DNA of 64,000 nucleotides from the NCBI RefSeq assembly GCF_031846415.1, contig NZ_JAVRHT010000008.1, forward strand, positions 1 to 64,000, read 5' to 3'. This document shows positions 49,676 through 57,373 of the stretch, one piece after another (the first letter of the stretch is position 1; every line of letters begins with the position of its first letter). The position numbers and the translations under genes are program-made. Source of the stretch: Rubrivirga litoralis. Lineage in GTDB: Bacteria; Bacteroidota; Rhodothermia; Rhodothermales; Rubricoccaceae. The notes beneath the pieces were generated by a model, which was not told the origin of the DNA, ran no database searches, and worked only from the letters and a program-made list of their open reading frames with translations.

Positions 49676-50344
49676 ATGCCCGGAACGCCCGTCGTCAAGT
49701 CCACGCCCAACGAGCGGACGCTCACCTTCTGGGAAAACCTGTACCTCCCCGAGATCTTTAAGGGCCTGGGTTACTCGGCCTCTAAGATGTCGCTCGAGAG
49801 CTACGCCTTCGAGTACCCCGAGGAGCAGTGGTACCCGCCGGACTCGTACCGCGGCCGGCCGGTGCTGGTCGAGGAGCAGGGCCGCCCGCGGTGCGTCTCG
49901 TGCGGGCTCTGCGCCCGCTCGTGCCCGCCGCTCGCCATCTCGATGCAGGCCCACGAGGTCACCGACGACATCAAGGAGCGCGAGCCCGAGTGGTTCGAGA
50001 TCAACATGCTCCGGTGCATCTACTGCGGGTTCTGTGAGGAGGTCTGCCCCGAGGAGGCCATCGTGATGTCGAAGGAGTACGACCTCACGTTCCAGCACCG
50101 CGACGAGGCCCACTTCGGGCTGGACAAGCTGCTCGTCCCCAAGGAGCGCCTGGTCGACCGCCTGGAGTTCCTGGAGCGCCGCCGGAACGGGCAGCCCGCC
50201 GGCGACTGGCAGCACAAGCCCGAGAACAACGTGCACACGCTCCGCAACCGGCTCGACTACCTCGCCCGGCTGGAGGACGCCGAGGCGACGGTCAACGCCA
50301 TCGACCCGCAGGAGCCGCTCGCCGAAGACGTCGACGCGGTGTAG
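49676..50344 (+). CDS. nuoI: 4Fe-4S ferredoxin-type protein, NuoI-like
   Basis: This 222-residue protein has two bacterial-ferredoxin motifs, CVSCGLCARSCPPLAI and CIYCGFCEEVCPEEAI, separated by about 32 residues as in the complex I subunit NuoI. The regions FWENLYLPEIFKGLGYS and YPEEQWYPPDSYRGRPVL before the clusters also match NuoI. It would carry clusters N6a/N6b in the peripheral arm of NADH dehydrogenase. The C-terminal 60 residues are an extension. No other nuo gene is adjacent, so either complex I genes are scattered or this serves another electron-transfer partner. Confidence 0.85.
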   Translation: MPGTPVVKSTPNERTLTFWENLYLPEIFKGLGYSASKMSLESYAFEYPEEQWYPPDSYRGRPVLVEEQGRPRCVSCGLCARSCPPLAISMQAHEVTDDIKEREPEWFEINMLRCIYCGFCEEVCPEEAIVMSKEYDLTFQHRDEAHFGLDKLLVPKERLVDRLEFLERRRNGQPAGDWQHKPENNVHTLRNRLDYLARLEDAEATVNAIDPQEPLAEDVDAV

Positions 50345-50437
50345 GGATGGAGGGACGGGGGATGGAGGGATGAGCAGAACCGACCGCTCCGCCTTTCCCT
50401 CCTCCTTTTCTCATCCCGCATCTCTCCGCATCTCTCC
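50343..50437. repeat. Paired repeat arms, nuoI-DinB spacer
   Basis: The left arm reads GGGATGGAGGGACGG / GGGATGGAGGGATGAG. The right arm reads CTCATCCCGCATCTCTCCGC / ATCTCTCC and ends at the ATG at 50438. The arms are roughly complementary and flank GACCGCTCCGCC. Confidence 0.7.
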
Positions 50438-51007
50438 ATGCCCGACCTGGACCGCTACGCCGCCCCGCCCCGCGACGCCGCCACGCTGGCTACGCGTCGC
50501 GAGGCGCTGCTCGACCAGCTCGGGTGGCTGGAGGACGAGGCCGCCGCGCTCGCCCCGCTCCTCGCCGACCTGCCCGCGTGGGCCGTCGACGAGGCCCCGC
50601 TCGAAACGGACCTCTCGGCCAAGGAAACGTTCGCCGCGCTCACGGCCCTCGACCGCGACGTCTACCCCGTGTGGCTCGCCCGGCTCCAGGACGAGGACGC
50701 CCCCGAGGTCGCGACGCCCGACCCGCTCCCGCGCGTCGAGGGCGCCAACGGCCGTGCGCTCGACGCCCTCCTCACCGACCTCCGCGCCGCCCGCGCCGAC
50801 TTCCGCACGGCGCTCGCCGCCGTCCCGCCCGAGGCGTGGGGGCGGGGCGTGGTCGTGGACGGCACGGCGACCGACCTCTACGGGCTCGCCCTCTCGGTCG
50901 TCCAGCGCGACGCCGACCACCTGAAGGCGCTGGCCTACCGGCTCCACGAGGCCGACCTCCGCCCGCGCACGCCCTCGGACGACCTGCCGCGCCCGCCGTC
51001 GTCGTGA
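50438..51007 (+). CDS. DinB-superfamily protein
   Basis: This 189-residue four-helix protein has a DinB-like pattern: LLDQLGWLEDEAAALAPLLA, METAL-type spacing with KETFAALTALDRDVYPVWLA and the final helix SVVQRDADHLKALAYRLHEA (His likely a metal ligand). DinB/YfiT proteins are putative metal-dependent thiol S-transferases; the substrate is unknown. The stop overlaps the start of the next gene (GTGA). Confidence 0.65.
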   Translation: MPDLDRYAAPPRDAATLATRREALLDQLGWLEDEAAALAPLLADLPAWAVDEAPLETDLSAKETFAALTALDRDVYPVWLARLQDEDAPEVATPDPLPRVEGANGRALDALLTDLRAARADFRTALAAVPPEAWGRGVVVDGTATDLYGLALSVVQRDADHLKALAYRLHEADLRPRTPSDDLPRPPSS

Positions 51008-51909
51008 GGTCCGGGCGGGGCGGCCTGCTCGCGGTCCTGGCCGCCCTGCTCGGCGGCTGCGCCTACGTCGGCGACATCGCGACCGCCCCGCTCTCCGCCC
51101 GCGTCGGGCCGCCGCCGCCGGGCTTCGAGGCCGTCGTCGTGCCCATCCCCGTAGGCGGTCCGCTGGCCGCGTGGATCGCCGCCGCCCCGCCCGAGGCGCC
51201 GGCCGTGGTCCTCCTGCACGGGCTGGGCGACAACCGGGTGGACCTCCTGCCCCGCGCGCGCCTGCTCGCGGACGCGGGCTACGCCGTGCTCCTGGTCGAC
51301 CTCCCCGCCCACGGCGAGAGCCCGGGCGAGCGCATCGGCTACGGGTGGCCGGAGCGTCACGCGGCGGCGGCGGCCGTGGGCTTCCTCCGGCGGAGCCGGC
51401 CGCACGGGCGCGTCGGCGTCGTGGCGATCTCGCTGGGCGGGGCGGCGGCGGCGCTCGCCGGGCCGGCCCTGAACGCGGACGCGCTCGTGCTGGAGTCCGT
51501 CTACCCGACGTTCGAGGCCGCCGTCGGCAACCGCGCGCGGCGCCTGCTCGGGCCGCTCGCTCCGTCCGTGGCCGCGGCGCTCCTCGCGCAGACGCGGGAC
51601 CGCATCGGCGTGCCGGCCGACTCGCTCCGCCCCGTCGACGCCGTCGGCCGCGTGCGCGCGCCGACGTTCGTGATGGGCGGGGCGGACGACGCGTTCACGC
51701 CCGAGGCCGAGACGCGCGCGCTGTTCGACGCGGCGACCGGGCCGAAGGCGCTGTGGATCGTGCCCGGCGCGAAGCACGAGGACTTGTACGAGGCGGCGCC
51801 CGACGCTTACCGCCGCCGCGTGCTGGACTTCCTGGGCGAGCACCTCGGCCGCCCCGCCCAGATCGGCCCCGCCCAGGAGCGCTCCGCCCAGGACCACCCC
51901 GCCCCGTAG
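51004..51909 (+). CDS. Alpha/beta hydrolase lipoprotein
   Basis: This 301-residue protein has a signal sequence with lipobox LAVLAALLGGCAYV. It has an alpha/beta-hydrolase fold: oxyanion strand VVLLHGLGDNR, LLVDLPAHGES, nucleophile elbow GVVAISLGGAA (Ser), MGGADDAFTP (Asp) and PGAKHEDLY (His). It is similar in layout to the BEM46/YfhR-type serine esterases. The GTG start overlaps the DinB gene, so they are coupled. The C-terminal tail contains GC-box-derived Pro/Ala residues. Substrate unknown. Confidence 0.85.
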   Translation: MRSGRGGLLAVLAALLGGCAYVGDIATAPLSARVGPPPPGFEAVVVPIPVGGPLAAWIAAAPPEAPAVVLLHGLGDNRVDLLPRARLLADAGYAVLLVDLPAHGESPGERIGYGWPERHAAAAAVGFLRRSRPHGRVGVVAISLGGAAAALAGPALNADALVLESVYPTFEAAVGNRARRLLGPLAPSVAAALLAQTRDRIGVPADSLRPVDAVGRVRAPTFVMGGADDAFTPEAETRALFDAATGPKALWIVPGAKHEDLYEAAPDAYRRRVLDFLGEHLGRPAQIGPAQERSAQDHPAP

Positions 51910-51992
51910 AGGATCGGGCGGGGCGGGCGCCTTTCTGACGTCTGGAAGCGCTCCCGGACGCTCCACGCATTGACGGGCGGGGCGGCGTCCCC

Positions 51993-51998
51993 TATCCT
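51993..51998 (+). promoter_or_regulatory. Putative -10 box (TATCCT) of the arginine operon
   Basis: TATCCT follows a GC-box (GGGCGGGGCGG) by 5 nt and ends 9 nt before the ATG of the Arg-rich leader frame. A nearly leaderless leader transcript would result. Confidence 0.5.
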
Positions 51999-52007
51999 CC
52001 CAACACG

Positions 52008-52091
52008 ATGCGCCCGCTCCCCTCCCTGCGACGTCTCCGACGCCGACCGGCTCGCCAGCCGAGAGGAGGGTTGACCTGCGGGTCCCGCTGA
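52008..52091 (+). CDS. Arginine-rich leader peptide of the arginine operon
   Basis: This is a 27-codon frame ending in TGA. Nine codons are Arg (positions 2, 8, 9, 11, 12, 13, 16, 19, 27), with RRLRRR at 8-13. It starts 9 nt after a -10-like box, ends 25 nt before an intrinsic terminator, and precedes argG by about 150 nt. Leader peptides rich in the pathway's end product, followed by a terminator, are the hallmark of ribosome-mediated attenuation (as in trp, his, leu). In a very GC-rich genome Arg codons are common by chance, so the position and terminator carry much of the weight. Bases 52041-52048 (CGCCGACC) lie in the Arg run and can pair with the 3' arm of the terminator. Confidence 0.6.
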   Translation: MRPLPSLRRLRRRPARQPRGGLTCGSR

Positions 52092-52116
52092 GCCCAGCGG
52101 ATCGTCCGTTTTGTCG

Positions 52117-52152
52117 CGCCGACTCTCGTTGAGGGTCGGCGTTTTTCGTTTT
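52117..52152 (+). terminator. Intrinsic terminator (putative attenuator) before argG
   Basis: An 11-bp stem (CGCCGACTCTC / GAGGGTCGGCG, one G-U pair) has a 3-nt GTT loop and is followed by TTTTTCGTTTT. It is the only textbook U-tract terminator found in the window. It could also end the upstream hydrolase transcript, but it is about 200 nt from that stop codon and downstream of a promoter-like box and the leader frame. A further hairpin CCGCTG-AGCC-CAGCGG at 52085-52100 overlaps the leader stop. Confidence 0.85.
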
Positions 52153-52163
52153 CCACCCCGCCC

Positions 52164-52238
52164 GAGGTCGAGGAGAAGAGGTCAGGAGGTAGACGCCCCC
52201 TCTTCTCGTCCCCGCTTCTTCTCGTCCCCCTCCTCCTC
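52164..52238. repeat. Paired repeat arms between attenuator and argG
   Basis: The left arm 52164-52192 has words such as AGGAGAA and GAGGTCA. The right arm 52196-52238 has CTTCTCG, TCCCCGC and CCTCCTC and ends at the argG ATG. The arms are complementary, so the argG start could be occluded. Confidence 0.6.
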
Positions 52239-53492
52239 ATGTCCTCCCCGATTGCCCTCGCCTTTTCCGGCGGCCTCGACACGTCGTTCTGCGTCCCCTA
52301 CCTGAAGGAGGAGACCGGCCGCGACGTGTGGACCGTGACCGTCGACACGGGCGGGTTCTCGGCCGACGAGTTGGAGGAGGTGGAGGCTCGGTCCAAAACG
52401 CTCGGGGCCGCCGGTCATACGACGGTCGACGCCCGGGCGGACCTGTGGGAGCGGGCGCTGAGCTACCTCGTCAAGGGGAACGTGCTGCGGGGCGGCGTCT
52501 ACCCGCTCTGCGTGGGGCCGGAGCGCGTGGTGCAGGCGCAGGCGCTCGTCGGCGCCGCCCGCGAGATTGGCGCGACGGCCGTCGCCCACGGCTCGACGGG
52601 CGCCGGGAACGACCAAGTCCGGTTCGACACGGCGCTCCGCCTGCTCGCCGGGCAGACCGCAAGCGGGCGGGGCGGGGCGGCCAGCGACGGCACGGGCGGG
52701 GCGGAGATCGAGGTCATGGCGCCCATCCGCACGCTGGGCCTCACGCGCGAGGCGTCGGCGGCCTACCTCGCCGAGCGCGGCGTCCACGTGGACCCGGCGA
52801 CGACGGACTACTCGGTCAACCGCGGCCTGTGGGGCACGACGATCGGGGGTAAGGAGACGCACCGGACTGACGGCGTGCTGCCGGAGTCGGCGTGGCCGGA
52901 CACGGCGAGCCCGGACGCCGCCCCGCCCGCAGGGCGCGAGGTGGCGGTTCAGTTCGAGCGGGGCGTGCCGGTCGCGCTCGACGGCGAGGCGATGGCGCCC
53001 GTCGCGCTCGTCGAGGCGCTGGGCCGGATCGGCGCCGAGCACGGCGTCGGGCGGGGCGTCCACGTGGGCGACACGATCCTGGGGATCAAGGGCCGCGTGG
53101 CGTTCGAGGCGCCGGCCGCGCTCGTCCTCATCGACGCCCACCGCGAGCTGGAAAAGGTGGTCTTGACCAAGCTCCAGCTGGTGCAGAAGGCGGCGCTGGG
53201 CGACCTCTACGGCGCGCTCATGCACGAGGGCCTCTACTTCGACCCCGTCATGCGCGACCTCGAAGCGTTCCTCGACTCGTCGCAGCGCCGCGTGAGCGGG
53301 GTGGCGACCGTCGCGCTCCGCCAGGGCGCCCACCGCGTGCGCGGCGTCTCGTCGCCGCACTCGCTCTTCGACACCGGCGTGGCGACGTACGGCGAGGAGA
53401 CGGCGCTGTGGGACGGCCGCGACGCCGAGGGCTTTACGCGGATCTACGGCTTGCAGAGCCTCCTCGCGGCGGCTGCGACGAGTGACGAGTGA
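52239..53492 (+). CDS. argG: Argininosuccinate synthase
   Basis: This 417-residue enzyme condenses citrulline and aspartate using ATP. The N-terminal ATP-pyrophosphatase motif is LAFSGGLDTSFC, with VTVDTGGFSADELEE, AHGSTGAGNDQVRFD, the YSVNRGLWGTTIGG block and EKVVLTKLQLVQKAALGD. The form is shorter and more divergent than the E. coli enzyme, like the Bacteroidota argG. A GC-box-encoded insertion (about 138-155) and another near 225 lie in loops. First structural gene of the operon, after the attenuator. Its last codons overlap a heptamer-repeat arm. Confidence 0.95.
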   Translation: MSSPIALAFSGGLDTSFCVPYLKEETGRDVWTVTVDTGGFSADELEEVEARSKTLGAAGHTTVDARADLWERALSYLVKGNVLRGGVYPLCVGPERVVQAQALVGAAREIGATAVAHGSTGAGNDQVRFDTALRLLAGQTASGRGGAASDGTGGAEIEVMAPIRTLGLTREASAAYLAERGVHVDPATTDYSVNRGLWGTTIGGKETHRTDGVLPESAWPDTASPDAAPPAGREVAVQFERGVPVALDGEAMAPVALVEALGRIGAEHGVGRGVHVGDTILGIKGRVAFEAPAALVLIDAHRELEKVVLTKLQLVQKAALGDLYGALMHEGLYFDPVMRDLEAFLDSSQRRVSGVATVALRQGAHRVRGVSSPHSLFDTGVATYGEETALWDGRDAEGFTRIYGLQSLLAAAATSDE

Positions 53493-53566
53493 TGGGCCGC
53501 CCCGCCCGCGCTGTGCTCACGGTCCCACCCCGCCCGTCACCCTTTACTCGTCACCCGTCACCCGCC
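53475..53566. repeat. Paired heptamer repeat arms, argG-P-loop spacer
   Basis: The left arm GCGACGA GTGACGA GTGATGG runs over the argG stop. The right arm reads CCCGTCA CCCTTTA CTCGTCA CCCGTCA CCCGCC up to the ATG at 53567. The words are complementary and a GC-box lies between. Confidence 0.75.
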
Positions 53567-54751
53567 ATGCCTACGCAAACGATCACGACGCTCACCGCCG
53601 ACCACGTCGCCTCCAGCACCGGCCCCTGCGCGCTGGGGCACGAGGTCCGCGTCTCGCCCTACGTCGTCGCCGAGGAGGGGTACTGCCTCGCCGCGAGGGC
53701 GCTCGACACGAAGGAGGTGTACAACCAGATCGAGGGCGCCGACGGCGTGTTCCGCACGGTCGTGGCCGGCGAGGTGATCGTGGGCGCGCTCGGCGAGCGG
53801 CAGGCGCTGAAGGGCTACTCCGGGCGCATCCCGCGCCACGTCGCGCCGGGCGACACGCTCCACGTCCAGAACATGGGCGGCATCCTGGGCCGCGTGGCCC
53901 AGCCGCACCCCGACCTCGGGCCGGCGCTCCGCGTCGAGGTGCTCGGCGCGGTCCTCCTGGGCGACCCGCCGCGCCACGCGCGCATCCAGGACACGGCCAT
54001 CGACCCGGTCGAGACGCTGGCGGCCTCCGCCCCGCTCGTGTTCGTGAGCGGGACGGCCATGAACACGGGCAAGACCTACGCCGCCGCCGCGCTCGTCGCC
54101 GGCCTGACGGCGCGCGGCCTCCGCGTGGCCGCCGCCAAGCTGACCGGCGCCGCGCTCCAGCGCGACGTCCGCGCGATGGTCGAGGGCGGGGCGGTGGCGA
54201 GCGCGTCATTCGTCGAGGCCGGCGCGGTCGCCACGACGGGCCGCGACATGGTGCCGATCGCCAAGGGCCTCATCGCGCACCTGAACCGCCCCGCTCCGCT
54301 CCGCGACGGCACGGAAGGCGAGGGCGGGGTGGAGACCGAGGGCGGGGCGGTGCCGGACGTGCTCGTGCTCGAGCTGGGCGACGGCGTGATCGGGCCGTAC
54401 GGGGTCGACCAGATCCTGCAGGACATGGAGCTCCAGCGGCTCACGGCCACGCACGTGCTCGCGGCGGCCGACCTCGCCGGCGTGTGGGCGTGCGACCAGC
54501 TGTTCCGCTCGCGCTATCGGGCCGGCATCGGCGTCGTGGTCGGGCCGGCGACGGACACCGACGTGGGCCGCCGCTACATCCAGACGTCGCTGGGCATCCC
54601 GGCCGTCAACGCGCGGTCCGAGCCCGACGCGCTGGCGGCGCTCGTGGCCGACGACGTCCGCGACGCGAAGGCGTGGGCGGCCTCGCCCAGCCCGCTCCCC
54701 TCGTTCAACGGCCCGCGCCGGCCTCTCGTGGGGGTGAGGGATGGGGGATAG
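53567..54751 (+). CDS. P-loop NTPase-like protein of unknown function in the arginine operon
   Basis: This 394-residue protein has an N-terminal domain of about 150 residues (LGHEVRVSPYVVAEEGYCLA, KGYSGRIPRHVAPGDTLHVQ) and no recognised family. A P-loop domain follows with VSGTAMNTGKTYAAAALVAG (Walker A of the dethiobiotin-synthetase/MobB type). It also has AAAKLTGAALQRDVRAMVEG, a Walker-B-like DVLVLELGDGVIGPYGVDQI and TDTDVGRRYIQTSLGIPAVN. It lies between argG and argC and is probably co-transcribed. No N-acetylglutamate synthase or argJ is recognised in the operon, so a role in arginine metabolism is likely but its reaction is unknown. The C-terminus (VGVRDGG) enters a heptamer arm. Confidence 0.8.
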   Translation: MPTQTITTLTADHVASSTGPCALGHEVRVSPYVVAEEGYCLAARALDTKEVYNQIEGADGVFRTVVAGEVIVGALGERQALKGYSGRIPRHVAPGDTLHVQNMGGILGRVAQPHPDLGPALRVEVLGAVLLGDPPRHARIQDTAIDPVETLAASAPLVFVSGTAMNTGKTYAAAALVAGLTARGLRVAAAKLTGAALQRDVRAMVEGGAVASASFVEAGAVATTGRDMVPIAKGLIAHLNRPAPLRDGTEGEGGVETEGGAVPDVLVLELGDGVIGPYGVDQILQDMELQRLTATHVLAAADLAGVWACDQLFRSRYRAGIGVVVGPATDTDVGRRYIQTSLGIPAVNARSEPDALAALVADDVRDAKAWAASPSPLPSFNGPRRPLVGVRDGG

Positions 54752-54905
54752 GGAAATGGAGGGATGGGCAGACCCGCCGGTCCCGACCGCCCCGCTCCGC
54801 CCGGACACGGCGAGCCGTGTCCCTACGAAAGGCAAACCGCCCCGCCCGGCCGCCCCGCCCTCTGCTCATCCCTCTTCCATCCCTTGATCCCTCCCCATCC
54901 CTCCC
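54730..54905. repeat. Paired heptamer repeat arms, P-loop gene-argC spacer
   Basis: The left arm (54730-54771) reads GGGGTGA GGGATGG GGGATAG GGAAATG GAGGGAT. The right arm (54862-54905) reads TCATCCC TCTTCCA TCCCTTG ATCCCTC CCCATCC. A family B REP hairpin and GC-boxes lie between. The right arm spans the likely TTG start of argC. Confidence 0.75.
54803..54827 (-). repeat. REP-like hairpin, family B
   Basis: The palindrome GGACACGGCGAGCCGTGTCC is followed by CTACG, between the arms of the heptamer element upstream of argC. Confidence 0.75.
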
Positions 54906-55972
54906 GAGTCGCCGCCCTCCACGGCGCCGGCTACGCCGGCGGCGAGCTCGTCGCGCTCCTCCTGGGCCACCCCGCCGTCGCGCTCGCCGCCGTGACCAGC
55001 CGGAGCCAGACGGGCGGGGCGGTCTGGACCACGCACCCGCGCCTCCGTGGGCAGACGGACCTCGCCTACACCGCGCCGGACGACCTCGACCTGGACGGTC
55101 TCGACGCCGCGTTCGTGTGCGCCGAACACGGCCAGGGCGCCCAAACCGTCCTGGACCTCCGCGCGCGCGGGTTCGACGGCCTGATCATCGACCTCAGCGC
55201 AGACCACCGGCTGCACGACCCCGACACCTACCGCGCGGTCTACGACCTGGACCACCCCGCCCCGGACGCGATGCGCGAGGCGGTCTACGGGCTCGCTGAG
55301 GTCAACGGCGACCGCGTGGCGGGCGCGCGGCTCGTGGCCAACCCGGGGTGCTTCGCGACCGGGATCACGCTCGCGCTGTGGCCGCTGCGGGAATTGGGCG
55401 GGGCGGGCGGGGTGGAGGCCCACGTCACGGCGCTCACCGGCGCCTCGGGCTCGGGCGCGCGGCCGTCCGACACCACGCACTTCCCGCGCCGCGACGGGAA
55501 CGTCCGCGCCTACAAGGTGCTCGCGCACCGGCACCTCGCCGAAGTGGACGAGACGCTAGGCGGGGCGGGTCGCAACCCAGCGGACCGCAACCCGGCGGGG
55601 CAGGGCGGGGCGGCCGTCCACTTTGTCCCGGCCTCCGGCCCGTGGACGCGCGGCATCTGGGGGACCGCCCACGTCACCTTCGCCGCCCCGCCCGCGCCGG
55701 GCGCCGTGGCCGAGGCGTTCGAGGCCGCCTACGGCGGGCGCCCGTTCGTCCGCCTCTGGCCGGACGCGCTGCCCGAACTGCTCCCGACGGTCGGCACGCC
55801 GTTCTGCGACCTGGGCTGGGTCGAGCGGGGCGGGCACCTCGTGGTCGGCTTCGCGCTCGACAACCTGCTTAAAGGGGCGGCGAGCCAGGCGGTCCAGAAC
55901 CTGAACCTCGCGCTCGGCCTGCCCGAGACAGCGGGGCTGCTGCCGGGCGGGGCGGTGGAGGTAACGGCGTAG
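54884..55972 (+). CDS. argC: N-acetyl-gamma-glutamyl-phosphate reductase
   Basis: This 362-residue enzyme reduces acetylglutamyl-phosphate to the semialdehyde with NADPH. Motifs are HGAGYAGGELVALLLGHP (GxGYxGxEL), AEHGQGAQTVLDL, IDLSADHRL, YGLAEVN and the catalytic Cys in VANPGCFATGITLAL. Histidine is in the region HVTALTGASGSGARPSD. No ATG or GTG fits the expected N-terminus. TTG at 54884, inside the right heptamer arm, puts GAGYAGG 14 residues in. An ATG at 54764 would add 40 residues of repeat-encoded sequence. A GC-box insertion is visible near residue 230. Confidence 0.9.
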   Translation: MIPPHPSRVAALHGAGYAGGELVALLLGHPAVALAAVTSRSQTGGAVWTTHPRLRGQTDLAYTAPDDLDLDGLDAAFVCAEHGQGAQTVLDLRARGFDGLIIDLSADHRLHDPDTYRAVYDLDHPAPDAMREAVYGLAEVNGDRVAGARLVANPGCFATGITLALWPLRELGGAGGVEAHVTALTGASGSGARPSDTTHFPRRDGNVRAYKVLAHRHLAEVDETLGGAGRNPADRNPAGQGGAAVHFVPASGPWTRGIWGTAHVTFAAPPAPGAVAEAFEAAYGGRPFVRLWPDALPELLPTVGTPFCDLGWVERGGHLVVGFALDNLLKGAASQAVQNLNLALGLPETAGLLPGGAVEVTA

Positions 55973-55983
55973 CGGTGCCGGCG

Positions 55984-56112
55984 GCGTGCTTCGTGTCGCG
56001 CATCCAGCACCACGCAGAACACGCGACACGCGACACGCAACAGAACCCGGAGACCGCCCCGCCCGCTCGCCCCGCATTACCCGTCACTCATCACCCGTAA
56101 CCCGTCACCCCC
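55984..56112. repeat. Heptamer repeat arms, argC-argD spacer
   Basis: GCGTGCT TCGTGTC GCGCATC faces GCAGAAC ACGCGAC ACGCGAC ACGCAAC. A second set, GTCACTC ATCACCC GTAACCC GTCACCC, ends at the argD ATG. Two different heptamer words share one spacer. Confidence 0.75.
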
Positions 56113-57273
56113 ATGACCGACTGGCTCGCCCTCGAAGACGCCGTCACGCTGCCGACCTACGCCAAGCCGCCCGTGGCCCTCGTGCGCGGTGAGGGGACGC
56201 GCGTGTGGGACGCCGACGGCCGCGAGTACCTCGATGTCTACGGCGGGCACTGCGTGGCGCTGCTCGGGCACTGCCCGCCGCGCGTGGTCGAGGCCGTCCG
56301 CCGGCAGGCGGGGCGGCTGCTGTTCTACTCGAACGCCGTCTACAGCCCGGTCCGCGCCGAGGCCGCGGCGGCGCTCGTGGCGCTCGCGCCGGACGCGCTC
56401 GGCCGCGTGTTCTGGTGCAACTCGGGGACCGAGGCCAACGAGACGGCGCTCAAGCTGGCCCGCGCGACGACCGGCCGGAGCCGCGTCGTGGCGTTCGCCG
56501 GCGGCTTCCACGGACGGACGCTCGGGAGCCTCGCGGCGACCTGGGGCGAGAAATACCACGCGCCCTACGCGTCCGTCCTCCCGGAGACGACGTGGGTGCC
56601 GTTCGGGTGGGAGGGCGCCGTCGAGGAAGCGCTCGTCGGCGAGGACGTGGCGGCCGTCATCCTGGAGCCGATCCAGAGCATGTCGGGCATCACTGAGGCG
56701 CCGCCGCGCTTCTACCAGGCGCTCCGCGAGATCTGCGACCGGACCGGCACGGTCCTGATCTTCGACGAGGTCCAGACGGGTGTCGGGCGGACGGGCGCGT
56801 TCCTCTACGGCGAGCACGTCGGCGTGACGCCGGACCTCGTGACGCTCGCCAAGAGCCTCGGCGCGGGCGTCCCCGTCGGCGCCGTACTCGTGTCGGACGC
56901 CATCGCCGAGACGGTCCGGCCGGGCGACCAGGGGACGACGTTCGGCGGCGGGATGCTCGCCATGGCGGCCGTCCGCGCCACGCTCGCGCAGCTCGTGGAG
57001 GATGACCTGATGACGCGGGCCGCCGCCCTGTTCGAGCGCCTCGCCGCCGGCTTCCGCGCGACGGGCGGGGTGGTGGAGGTGCGCGGGCGGGGCGGCCTCG
57101 TCGGCGTCACGCTGGACCGCCCCGCCCCGCCCGTTCGCGACGCGCTCCGCGAGGCGGGCGTGCTCGTGGGGGGCTCGGGGCGGGCCGACACGCTCCGCCT
57201 CATGCCGCCGCTGACGATGACGGACGCGGAGGTCGACGATTTTTTGGAACGGTTCGCCGCCGTCCTCGCGTGA
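56113..57273 (+). CDS. argD: Acetylornithine aminotransferase
   Basis: This 386-residue PLP-dependent class III aminotransferase forms N-acetylornithine from the semialdehyde. Features are DADGREYLDVYGGHCVALLG, FWCNSGTEANETALKLAR, GGFHGRTLGSLAATW, EPIQSMSGITEAPPRF, LIFDEVQTGVGRTGAF and the PLP lysine in LVTLAKSLGAGVPVGA. The start is ATG 56113, directly after heptamers of the GTCACCC type. Order argC-argD-argF' is retained from other Bacteroidota-type operons. Confidence 0.95.
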   Translation: MTDWLALEDAVTLPTYAKPPVALVRGEGTRVWDADGREYLDVYGGHCVALLGHCPPRVVEAVRRQAGRLLFYSNAVYSPVRAEAAAALVALAPDALGRVFWCNSGTEANETALKLARATTGRSRVVAFAGGFHGRTLGSLAATWGEKYHAPYASVLPETTWVPFGWEGAVEEALVGEDVAAVILEPIQSMSGITEAPPRFYQALREICDRTGTVLIFDEVQTGVGRTGAFLYGEHVGVTPDLVTLAKSLGAGVPVGAVLVSDAIAETVRPGDQGTTFGGGMLAMAAVRATLAQLVEDDLMTRAAALFERLAAGFRATGGVVEVRGRGGLVGVTLDRPAPPVRDALREAGVLVGGSGRADTLRLMPPLTMTDAEVDDFLERFAAVLA

Positions 57274-57307
57274 CGCGGGCGGGGTGGCGCCGCGCCGCCC
57301 GGAATGC

Positions 57308-57332
57308 GGACACCATGCATGGTGTCCCTACG
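57308..57332 (-). repeat. REP-like hairpin, family B (perfect 20-bp palindrome)
   Basis: GGACACCATGCATGGTGTCC is followed by CTACG. The stem differs from other family B copies by paired, compensatory changes (ACCAT/ATGGT), which supports selection on the hairpin itself. Confidence 0.8.
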
Positions 57333-57373
57333 ACTTCGACCTGACCGCCCCGGCCTCACCGACCCCCCCGCCC

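Noticed and set aside
50438..51007. GNAT acetyltransferase supplying N-acetylglutamate for the nearby arginine operon
   Set aside because: The helical pattern fits the DinB superfamily. The GNAT acetyl-CoA loop (Q/RxxGxG/A) is absent.
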